DNA from: Terrisporobacter petrolearius
GTDB lineage: Bacteria > Bacillota > Clostridia > Peptostreptococcales > Peptostreptococcaceae
Direction: 5' to 3' (one strand)
Assembly (NCBI RefSeq): GCF_032598785.1
Contig: NZ_CP102984.1
Length of the DNA: 64,000 nucleotides
Part shown: positions 17,279 through 24,442 of the stretch, piece after piece
Position numbering within the stretch: the first letter of the stretch is position 1
How the letters are laid out: the number at the start of each line of letters is the position of its first letter
Made by a program: the position numbers and the translations under genes
The notes under the pieces: generated by a model
The model's database searches: none
Told to the model about the DNA's origin: nothing
The model's input: the letters and a program-made list of their open reading frames with translations, nothing else

Positions 17279-17389
17279 ATGAATATATTAATTGTAACTA
17301 TTAAAGAGTGGAATAAATCAAATGCAATTATATATAAGTCACAAAGTACAAGAGCCTGTGAAAAAAAATCTATAATTTCTAAAATATAA
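17279..17389 (+). pseudogene. Possible formyltransferase 5' remnant
   Basis: Thirty-six codons behind AAGGTGG, beginning MNILIVTIKEWNKSNA, then stop. The opening resembles formyltransferase-like proteins found in sugar-modification clusters, but the match is short and from memory. What follows is IS256 relic sequence. Confidence 0.35.
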
Positions 17390-17434
17390 TAGATTTCTAT
17401 GATAATATTAAATTATTATGGGAGTCTGTTTTTT

Positions 17435-18024
17435 ATGGTAAGAAAAAGAAAAGAAAGATTAACTGAATGAAGAAAGAATATTATAGCTACGCCAATAGAA
17501 GAATATGACATTGCAACAGTTGAATGATATTCAAGATGTATTAAAAGATTCGCTTGGAGGTACAATTAAATCTATGCTTTAAGCTGAAATGAATAATCAT
17601 CTAGGTTATAAACATTTATGAAAGGGATGAAAGTTCTAATTCAAGAAACGGAAATAAATCAAAAAAGTTAGAAGTATATATGGTGAGTTCTAAATTGAGG
17701 TACCGCAAGATAGAGATAGTTCTTTTGAGCCTAAAATAAAAGTAGTAAATATTGGTTAAGCGTACTAAATGAATTGGAAAAGGGCAAGATCATTATCCAA
17801 ACGCTATGGAAAGTTGGTTTAAAAATTGGAATGCAATAAGCCCTATATTTAAATTTTCTGCAGATATGCGTAAGGTTATATATACTATAAATGCAATTGA
17901 AAATCTTAATAGTACACATCGTTTAAACCGTCAACTTACTGTATTTCCAAGTGATACGGCTTTACTTAAAGCTTTATATCTATCTACCTTTGAGGCTACT
18001 AAAAAAATGGAATTTACATCTTAG
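17435..18024 (+). pseudogene. IS256-family transposase relic with internal deletion
   Basis: Starts MVRKRKERLTE and continues in broken frames through DIQDVLKDSLGGTIKSML, AEMNNHLGYK, NSRNGNKSKK and EVPQDRDSSFEPK, all recognisable N-terminal IS256 signatures. It then jumps to the C-terminal NWNAISPIFKFSADMRK ... LKALYLSTFE segment. Stops, frameshifts and loss of the catalytic middle make it inactive. Confidence 0.85.
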
Positions 18025-18242
18025 AAATTGGGATAAAGTTTATGTAAAGTTATCAATAATGTATGAAGGACGACTAGATTAACAATTATTTATACCTAGC
18101 AAAAAACACCTTTTTTAAAGGTGTGCTTGACGTGCAATTAAATTAGAATGACATTAAAGTTAAGGCATGGATAGATTTTTATTCTACCCGAGCCTTAACA
18201 AATTTATCATAGAAAGCTATTCATAAAAAAATTTCATAGTCT
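17783..18242 (+). repeat. Direct repeat, copy 2 (IS256 end plus flank)
   Basis: Same orientation as 10961-11410 and highly similar along its whole length, including about 210 bp of non-coding sequence after the transposase stop. Recombination between the two copies would delete about 6.8 kb. Confidence 0.75.
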
Positions 18243-18322
18243 CCAACTTTTGGTAGAATAATGCACACCTATATTATTTAATTAAAAATAAATGATTTAT
18301 TTATATATAAACATATCTAATT

Positions 18323-19099
18323 TTAAACTGGTATTCCATAGAACCCTATAGATTCTAAGCATACAAAATAAATTCTATTTATATCATCAAGAGTATTAGC
18401 AAGAACTAAAATATTTCCAACTTTACCTAAAATCTTAGCTTCATGTAAAGCAAGCCATCCACTTGTAATATTAACTAAATTATCATTGAAAGAATAAGGT
18501 TTATTTATATCTCTAAATATACCATCGCCACAACAACATTCATCATCTCTTAATATATCATTGCCACAGCAAAATTCATTATTTTTAAAATTATGACATG
18601 GGTATTTTTTGTCAAGTAATGTTTTTAAGCTTGCCTCAAAATCTTCTACAGCTTCTGGATCATAGTTGAAAATTATAGCATCTAAATTACAAAGAGATGC
18701 TCTAGAAATTGTATTTGGTATAAAATAAGGTGATGGATCTTCAGATGGTATTGGATAGTAATACCCAGGAGCATTTATATTTATAAAACTAAATTGACAA
18801 GGGTCAATTGAACTTAATGTTGCATCTGGTGGTCTAGTATTGTCGTTCTCCTCAGTGGTCCAATCAGTAATTAATTCTAAACTAGTACCTACTAAAAATT
18901 TTTCACCAACAAATGCGAATTCATTGTATATTATAGCATCCTTTATAGTTGGATTTAATAATAATTCTAAAGATCTTTTCATGTCTTTGTTACAGCAACA
19001 TTTATTTTTTTGACATGGTTTAGGTTTTGGACTAGTACCAGAGCCAGGATAAGGATCATATTGTTGACATGAGGATGATAGCCAACCGTTATTACTCAT
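18323..19099 (-). CDS. Cysteine-rich spore-surface protein, paralogue B
   Basis: A 258-aa protein beginning MSNNGW like paralogue A at 11.7 kb. Shared blocks are the CCCNKDM segment, IIYNEFAFVGEKFLVGTSLE, the Asp-Pro-Glu-Ala segment near residue 155 and TSGWLALHEAKILGKVGNILVLAN at the C-terminus. It has fewer Pro-Cys repeats (one PKPKPC) and an extra Cys cluster near residue 185 (NDILRDDECCCGDGIF). It starts behind AAGGAG with a SigK-like promoter. The two paralogues face each other across the decayed sugar cluster, so the region may have arisen by inverted duplication. Confidence 0.75.
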   Translation of the reverse strand: MSNNGWLSSSCQQYDPYPGSGTSPKPKPCQKNKCCCNKDMKRSLELLLNPTIKDAIIYNEFAFVGEKFLVGTSLELITDWTTEENDNTRPPDATLSSIDPCQFSFININAPGYYYPIPSEDPSPYFIPNTISRASLCNLDAIIFNYDPEAVEDFEASLKTLLDKKYPCHNFKNNEFCCGNDILRDDECCCGDGIFRDINKPYSFNDNLVNITSGWLALHEAKILGKVGNILVLANTLDDINRIYFVCLESIGFYGIPV

Positions 19100-19152
19100 A
19101 ATATCTACTCCTTAAATATTTATATTATATAGGTTTCCTTAGCCTATATTTA

Positions 19153-19179
19153 TAATATATTTATAAGATAGAATAATGT
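19153..19179 (-). promoter_or_regulatory. SigK-like promoter of paralogue B
   Basis: On the minus strand: GTAAC, a 16-bp spacer, then AATATATTA, the same register as the promoter of paralogue A. Confidence 0.6.
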
Positions 19180-19334
19180 TACTAAATAAGTATAAAAAAC
19201 TAAAATTTTGTTAAATATTGATGTATTTTATGGATGATAATAGAATCTTAAATTTACTATTAAAGAATTAATTCTAATATATTTAGAAAGAATCTTGTGT
19301 TACAAAATAAGATATCATGTAAAAACTTTTATAT

Positions 19335-19368
19335 TAAAATAAAAAACTGACAAATATAATTGTCAGTT
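19335..19368 (-). terminator. Terminator overlapping the end of the 240-aa gene
   Basis: On the minus strand the stem AACTGACA / TGTCAGTT is followed by TTTTTATTTT. The TGA stop codon of the upstream gene lies inside the stem. Confidence 0.8.
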
Positions 19369-20085
19369 AAAATACATATATTTTTTATGATAAATATCTC
19401 CAGTATTATAGGAAGTATTATAAAAACACTTTCTTATTTTTTCATAGCACATTAAATCCATCAGAATTTCATAATTAATAAAGACCTTTCCTAAAAGGCC
19501 ATCAATATTAGAATGGCAATCGTATTTAGGAGATATAAATATATACTCTGGATTAACCTCGGCATTTAAGCGGTGGTCTACATCTATAAAATTATTATCT
19601 AAATCACAATTGGCAGGTATGCAACATTTGTTCATTAAAAGAATTTCTATACGATCTTTAGACTTTCCAGTGGCTTCAAAATATATTTTTTTACAATTAT
19701 CAGTATGAGCTATAGCCTTAAATTCTAATATAAGTGAAATTTCTAATTTTAGTTTTTCTATGATACTAAATAAGATTTTATTGTGGTTATCTTTTGGTAA
19801 ATTAATAAATACGTCCTTTATATTTATACAATCATTAAGTAAAGATTTATGGGAATTTACACATTTACCATTGATCAACAATTCTTTTTCTGTTTTAGAA
19901 ATACTATATTGTAATTTTGTTTCTAGGATTTCAATTTTGCATTTTTTAGGTAATTTTAAATTTTCGCATAAAGTAAAGTACATTGGTAAACTTGAATTTG
20001 CAGTAATTGTAGCAATATCAGAATCTAAAAAATTTTTTACCGTTGATGGACATATTATGTTGCTATGACAGTCATAATTTTTCAT
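19363..20085 (-). CDS. Unrecognised Cys-containing protein, SigK-type promoter
   Basis: A 240-aa soluble protein without signal peptide. It contains about a dozen Cys, with two near-repeats of a YDCHSNI motif (residues 4-10 and near 188). Beta-rich segments such as CKIEILETKLQYSIS and LKLEISLILEFKAIAH resemble the general style of the 304-aa protein at 7.7 kb, but homology is not established. It starts at ATG 20085 behind AGGAGGG and has the best SigK-like promoter in the window. A spore-coat or exosporium role is inferred. Confidence 0.7.
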   Translation of the reverse strand: MKNYDCHSNIICPSTVKNFLDSDIATITANSSLPMYFTLCENLKLPKKCKIEILETKLQYSISKTEKELLINGKCVNSHKSLLNDCINIKDVFINLPKDNHNKILFSIIEKLKLEISLILEFKAIAHTDNCKKIYFEATGKSKDRIEILLMNKCCIPANCDLDNNFIDVDHRLNAEVNPEYIFISPKYDCHSNIDGLLGKVFINYEILMDLMCYEKIRKCFYNTSYNTGDIYHKKYMYFN

Positions 20086-20112
20086 AAATATTCCCTCCTA
20101 TCAAGTATATCT

Positions 20113-20139
20113 TATAATATGGAAAAAAAATAATTTTGT
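20113..20139 (-). promoter_or_regulatory. SigK-like promoter of the 240-aa gene
   Basis: On the minus strand: AC, exactly 16 bases, then CATATTATA, a perfect match to CATANNNTA. The gene start is 28 bp downstream of the -10. Confidence 0.65.
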
Positions 20140-20539
20140 GATGTATTTTTATGTAAATAATATAAATTTTAATAAATAAAAACACTAAACTTAGTGTCAA
20201 TTATTAGAAATGTTCATATATATAGGAAAAGAAGGTAATTTTTATTAAAAAACTTAATGAGTGATTAGCTACAAGAATTAAGTGCGTTAATAGCATCGAT
20301 TTAAGTTTCTAATTAACACCAATGCATGCCTTCCTATACAGCAGAATCATTACAAAGAAAATCTGGAGAAATGTTCTATTCTAACATGACGAATTATGGA
20401 AATAGAGGTCTTACCCATACCAACGTCAAGATAGATGTGGCTGTGTTGCAAGAAATAAGTATTATAAAAGTTTTTACAAAATTATTAAAGAATTAGCATA
20501 TAAAAAGCGTATTCTTAGACTAAAAAGGTGGGATGAGTA
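20140..20539. other. Intergenic region, no confident gene
   Basis: Contains a 56-codon frame at 20326-20496 (start MPSYTAESLQRKSGEMFYSN) with no ribosome site and no recognised relatives. It may be a relic. No other structure was supported. Confidence 0.4.
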
Positions 20540-21352
20540 GTGTATTATGTATTTAATTTAAAATTTATTTATGAAATATTAAACGAAATGAAGTTTGATT
20601 TGATTTGTGATAAAAAATGTTATCATAAAGAATTTGACGATTGTCATAATGATTTTAAACCTTGTGAAGAAGACTGCATAGATGATATGCATCATGAGGA
20701 TTGTGAATGTAATGAAAAACATCATGAAAATTGTCATGACCATAATTCTTGTGATAAGAAACGCCATTCAAAAGAAGTAGAAATAATAAGAAATATTACG
20801 AAAAATTTTTTAGAAGAAGACTTGTGCATTGATAAACTACAGGGATGGAATAAAGATTGTAATTGTATGAGTTTATTAGATATATTAATGACAACACTTT
20901 TTGATATAGAGGAATGTACTAGCTGCAAGAAAAACTATGGTTATCTATTACAAATAGATAAATTTGAATGTATATTAAAAAATTTAAAAAATTTACTTTG
21001 CCAATTAAAATGTCTATTTAGTAAAAAATGTGACTTGATATCAGATGTTTTATGTAAATTATTTAAAATAATAGATTTAATAGAAAGTATAATTTCGAAA
21101 ATAAGTAATATAGAGTGCTTATGTAAGTCACATATGGATTGTAAGTGTGAATTAATAGAATGTATGGTGTGTGAATTAGAAGATGAAATAAATTCGCTAG
21201 AAAAAGTAGTATTAGAATTGGCTAGTACAATATTCGAACTAGCATCAAAAGAAATACTAAACTGTACAGCTTGTGGAGTATCAGAATGTGAAAAAGATAG
21301 AAAAAGAAATTCTTCGAAAAAACATTGTGAAGGAAGTTGTTATAGAAACTAA
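20540..21352 (+). CDS. His/Cys-rich probable spore-coat protein
   Basis: A 270-aa protein. Residues about 22-78 are packed with His, Cys and acidic residues (HHEDCECNEKHHENCHDHNSC), a likely metal-binding or cross-linking segment. The rest is helical with regularly spaced Cys pairs (CTSCKK, CLCKSH, CKCELIECMVCE, CTACGVSEC). No family was recognised. The start is a GTG at 20540, seven bases after AAAGGTGGG; the next in-frame ATG (20588) has no ribosome site. High cysteine content and position among SigK-promoter genes suggest spore-coat function (inference). Confidence 0.7.
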   Translation: MYYVFNLKFIYEILNEMKFDLICDKKCYHKEFDDCHNDFKPCEEDCIDDMHHEDCECNEKHHENCHDHNSCDKKRHSKEVEIIRNITKNFLEEDLCIDKLQGWNKDCNCMSLLDILMTTLFDIEECTSCKKNYGYLLQIDKFECILKNLKNLLCQLKCLFSKKCDLISDVLCKLFKIIDLIESIISKISNIECLCKSHMDCKCELIECMVCELEDEINSLEKVVLELASTIFELASKEILNCTACGVSECEKDRKRNSSKKHCEGSCYRN

Positions 21353-21556
21353 TAAGTTTGTAATATAAGGTATTAATTAAGGAGGTATTTGACGATTTAT
21401 TTAGTTCCATTATGCCAAATATCTAGATTTAGAGTATACAATAACTTTAAATAAAAACATCTTATATATTATAGGGTGTTTTATTTTTTTATTATTGTAA
21501 CTATATTTAACGAAGAAAAATATAAATAAGTAAATAGAATTATTGGAGGGATTATA

Positions 21557-21832
21557 ATGAAATGTTGTTCTTATAAAATAGGAGTAATAGTAGAAATAAT
21601 GGATAGTAATGATGAAAGATATAAGTTAGTCACTATAGGACAGAATCCGAAGGATATTTATACATTTACAAGACTTGTTGTAAGTGATGAAACTTTAATA
21701 GTGGATCGCGAGTACAATGAAATTACTGTAGAAGATTTAAATATAGGTGATTTAGTTGTGGCTTATCATTCTAATATTATGACAATGAGTATACCGCCAC
21801 AAACAAGCGCCTATATTATAGAAGTAAAATAA
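21557..21832 (+). CDS. Small beta-barrel-like protein of unknown function
   Basis: A 91-aa soluble protein starting behind TGGAGGG. The sequence alternates short strands (YKIGVIVEIM, YKLVTIGQN, ETLIVDREYNEIT, GDLVVAYHS) and ends MTMSIPPQTSAYIIEV, a pattern like the small OB-fold or barrel proteins of the DUF3221 type. Assignment is tentative. It stands alone, with a palindromic repeat element directly after its stop codon. Confidence 0.65.
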   Translation: MKCCSYKIGVIVEIMDSNDERYKLVTIGQNPKDIYTFTRLVVSDETLIVDREYNEITVEDLNIGDLVVAYHSNIMTMSIPPQTSAYIIEVK

Positions 21833-21833
21833 A

Positions 21834-21893
21834 ATTCTCTTCGCTTGAGCCATTGTGTGGGTGAATCACTTCGTATTGTCAACGATATATCAT
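21834..21893 (-). repeat. Dispersed palindromic repeat, inverted copy
   Basis: Read on the minus strand this carries ATCGTTGACAATACG, CCCACACAATGGCTCAAGCG and AAGAGAAT, the same core as the copies at 27.8 and 30.8 kb. It begins two bases after the stop codon of the 91-aa gene. Confidence 0.7.
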
Positions 21894-22022
21894 AATCACT
21901 AATTAGGATAAATATATTACTCAAAATTTACTTTTTTATGATAAATGATGTATCCGCTTAGGAAATTATATTATAATAAAAGAATAATATCAATTTGGAA
22001 AAATTAACAAGGAGATGATGAA

Positions 22023-22505
22023 ATGGCAAAAAAGCAACAAAAGACTAATGCTATGAGAATATTAGATGCTAAGAAAATAGAGTATAATATGTATACTTAT
22101 GAAGCTGATGATAACCATATTGATGGAATAAGTGTGGCACACAAATTAAATCAAGATGAAAATATGGTATTTAAAACTTTAGTAGCACAAGGAGCTAGCA
22201 AGAATTTTTATGTTTTTGTAATACCTGTGGCAGAAAGTCTAGATATGAAAAAAGCAGCAAAATCAGCTGGAGAAAAGAACGTAGAAATGATTCATGTTAA
22301 AGATATAAATAAGGTGACAGGATATATCAGAGGAGGATGCTCTCCTGTAGGAATGAAGAAATTATATCCTACATTTGTACATGAAAGTGGCGAAAATTTA
22401 GAAAAAATAATTGTAAGTGGAGGAAAAATTGGATTTCAAATTGAGTTAAATCCTGAAGATTTACAAAAGACTATAAACTTTAAATATGCAGATATTATAA
22501 AATAA
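22023..22505 (+). CDS. ybaK: YbaK/EbsC-type aminoacyl-tRNA deacylase
   Basis: A 160-aa cytoplasmic editing enzyme that hydrolyses mischarged Cys-tRNA(Pro). Family hallmarks are the N-terminal NAMRILDAKKIEYNMYTYE, the VFKTLVAQG strand with the conserved Lys, and the GYIRGGCSPVGMKKLYP segment (about residues 99-115). ATG 22023 follows AAGGAGATG. The gene is monocistronic, ending in a bidirectional terminator shared with the convergent LytTR regulator gene. Confidence 0.92.
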   Translation: MAKKQQKTNAMRILDAKKIEYNMYTYEADDNHIDGISVAHKLNQDENMVFKTLVAQGASKNFYVFVIPVAESLDMKKAAKSAGEKNVEMIHVKDINKVTGYIRGGCSPVGMKKLYPTFVHESGENLEKIIVSGGKIGFQIELNPEDLQKTINFKYADIIK

Positions 22506-22530
22506 GGCATACCATGTGGTATGCCTTAAA
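22504..22530. terminator. Bidirectional terminator
   Basis: Stem AAGGCATACC / GGTATGCCTT with a 4-base loop, between convergent ybaK and the LytTR regulator gene. Confidence 0.85.
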
Positions 22531-23263
22531 ATCTTTTTGTTCTATAAAATCTATAAAGAAAATCTTTTTCCAGTGATTTGCTCAAGGTTGCTGTTTCTTG
22601 AAAATTAATAAATCTTATTTCAAGAGATGATTTATTAATAGGTATAACCTTATGTATTAACTTTAAATTAACTATATATTGCTTATGAGAGGTGAAGAAA
22701 TTTGGTGGTAGTCTTTTAGAGAAATCCTCGAAATTTTCATAGAATTTTATTACATCATGATCTTTAGTATAAAGATTTATTGCTCTAGAATTTTTTTCAA
22801 ACATAACAATATCATCAAAGTTAAGCATATGAACTTGTTTTCTTACTTTATATACAAATAAGGTGTCTTCAATAAAGTTACTTTTAGCCAACTTGTGAGA
22901 ATTAATGTGGTCTATGGCAATATTTAAAGAATCCAAAATCTTATCCTTAGTAAATGGCTTTACTATAAAATCAACAGGATGAACCTTAAAACTTTCTAAA
23001 CTATAATCAGCAAAACCTGTCACAAAGATTATATGAACATCTTCATCTATTTTTGAGATTTCCTTTGCACAATCAATTCCATTTTTATGAGGCATATCAA
23101 TATCCATTATAAGTAAATCTATTTTTTCACTTTTAATAAATTCTATGGCATCAATACCGTTTTTTACTTTTTTCACATAATCAACATAGCCAAAATTTTT
23201 TATTATATTTTCTATATCATCTCTTATAGCTTTATCATCATCACATATTAAAACTTTTATCAT
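22526..23263 (-). CDS. LytTR-family response regulator (AgrA/VirR type)
   Basis: A 245-aa regulator. The receiver domain spans residues 1-120, with acidic pocket D8-D10, phospho-acceptor D54 in LIMDIDMP and the conserved Lys in VKPF. The LytTR DNA-binding domain covers about residues 140-245 (DIVMFEKNSRAINLYT, FTSHKQYIVNLKLI). It is co-transcribed with the histidine kinase gene 16 bp upstream. Divergent from the pair is an FtsX-type ABC transporter, the most likely target. The LytTR/GHKL pairing indicates a peptide- or stress-responsive system. Confidence 0.93.
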   Translation of the reverse strand: MIKVLICDDDKAIRDDIENIIKNFGYVDYVKKVKNGIDAIEFIKSEKIDLLIMDIDMPHKNGIDCAKEISKIDEDVHIIFVTGFADYSLESFKVHPVDFIVKPFTKDKILDSLNIAIDHINSHKLAKSNFIEDTLFVYKVRKQVHMLNFDDIVMFEKNSRAINLYTKDHDVIKFYENFEDFSKRLPPNFFTSHKQYIVNLKLIHKVIPINKSSLEIRFINFQETATLSKSLEKDFLYRFYRTKRF

Positions 23264-23279
23264 TAGAATAATCTCCCCC

Positions 23280-24215
23280 TTAGCAGTATTTCGGTATTAT
23301 AATAGTAAATTCAGTTAAAAACTCATCACTACTTGCAAAAATATGATAACCATATTTATCTAAAATATTTTTCACAAGATAAAGACCATAACCCCTGTTA
23401 TCTCCATCTTTAGTTGAAAATCCTTCTTCAAAAATACTCTCCGTATTATATATCTGTGGGCCATTATTTTTTATTGATATAACATATTGAAACTCATCTT
23501 CGTAGACGAAAAGTTTTATATATTTATGGTCTTTTTTAATAGTAGACAAAGAATCAATAGCGTTGTCAATTATGTTTAAAATTACGGAGCTCATATCACT
23601 TGGTTCAATTACCAAGTTATCAATAAAATCTTGGATATAAACATCAAATGTAATATTTTTCATAAGACACTCTTCGTATTTTAGTGAAGCAATAGCATCT
23701 AAATAAGATACTTTGCCATATCTAGAAGTTTTAGATCTAAAGCTATTAGATATATTTGTTATATAGTCTTTCGCATCCTTATTTAAATTGTTATTAAGGA
23801 GAGAATAAACTACTTGCAAATGTTTAAGATAATCATGCTTCTGACTTCTAAGTTTGGCTATAATACTGTCCTTATGCTCTATTTTGTTATTTAGCTTATT
23901 TAATTCACATTTGTATTCATACTTCTTATTTAATACTTTTGAAAATTCACAGCCTAGATATAAAGAAAAAATCATTAATATAAAGGCTAATACTGATATA
24001 AAAATACCTTTTGTCAATAAACTATCATTTAATTTATATAAAGTAAAAGTAAATATCTTATAAGTTATTAAAAATAATATTGAAGATATACATAAACTAA
24101 AAATATTTCTTTTACCAAGACTCATATTTTTATAAAAATCATATCTGTAAAAAAATAGATTACTACCCACAAAAACTACTAAAATACCCATTGTAAATAT
24201 AAAAATATTGTACAT
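23280..24215 (-). CDS. GHKL sensor histidine kinase (AgrC-like)
   Basis: A 311-aa kinase. The N-terminal sensor has three or four hydrophobic segments (up to about residue 95). A coiled linker leads to the phospho-acceptor His in SQKHDYLKHLQ, and the ATPase domain has NIIDNAIDSL (N box) and GYGLYLVKNIL (G box). The start is placed at ATG 24215 because AAGGAG precedes it by seven bases; the ATG 18 bases further upstream would put that site inside the gene. The short sensor differs from the six-to-seven-segment AgrC type, so the ligand is open. Confidence 0.9.
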   Translation of the reverse strand: MYNIFIFTMGILVVFVGSNLFFYRYDFYKNMSLGKRNIFSLCISSILFLITYKIFTFTLYKLNDSLLTKGIFISVLAFILMIFSLYLGCEFSKVLNKKYEYKCELNKLNNKIEHKDSIIAKLRSQKHDYLKHLQVVYSLLNNNLNKDAKDYITNISNSFRSKTSRYGKVSYLDAIASLKYEECLMKNITFDVYIQDFIDNLVIEPSDMSSVILNIIDNAIDSLSTIKKDHKYIKLFVYEDEFQYVISIKNNGPQIYNTESIFEEGFSTKDGDNRGYGLYLVKNILDKYGYHIFASSDEFLTEFTIIIPKYC

Positions 24216-24274
24216 ATTTAACTCCTTAGTCATTCATTTATAATAGGAGTATATCATTTATAAAAAAATATGTA

Positions 24275-24315
24275 AAAAGTTGTAATTTACATAAATGAGC
24301 TGAAAATTTGTAATT
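24275..24315. promoter_or_regulatory. Candidate direct-repeat operator for the LytTR regulator
   Basis: AAAAGTTGTAATT (24275-24287) and AAAATTTGTAATT (24303-24315) match at 12 of 13 bases and are 28 bp apart, in the region between the divergent kinase gene and the ABC permease gene. LytTR proteins bind direct repeats. The spacing and sequence do not exactly match the VirR box. Confidence 0.35.
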
Positions 24316-24442
24316 ATATCTATGGAAATGAACAAATAACCATAAAAAAATTGAATAAACTTGATTTGATAGAAATATTTATCACAGATATAATGAACTT
24401 ATTCAAGGAAAGAATTTATTCAGACGGAAGGGAGTAAAACAA

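Noticed and set aside
20326..20496. 56-codon frame in the gap before the His/Cys-rich gene
   Set aside because: No ribosome site, no recognised relatives, and the surroundings look like relic sequence. Not called as a gene.
24275..24315. Direct repeats as a true VirR box
   Set aside because: Neither the sequence nor the spacing matches the published VirR box as I remember it. Kept only as a low-confidence candidate operator.
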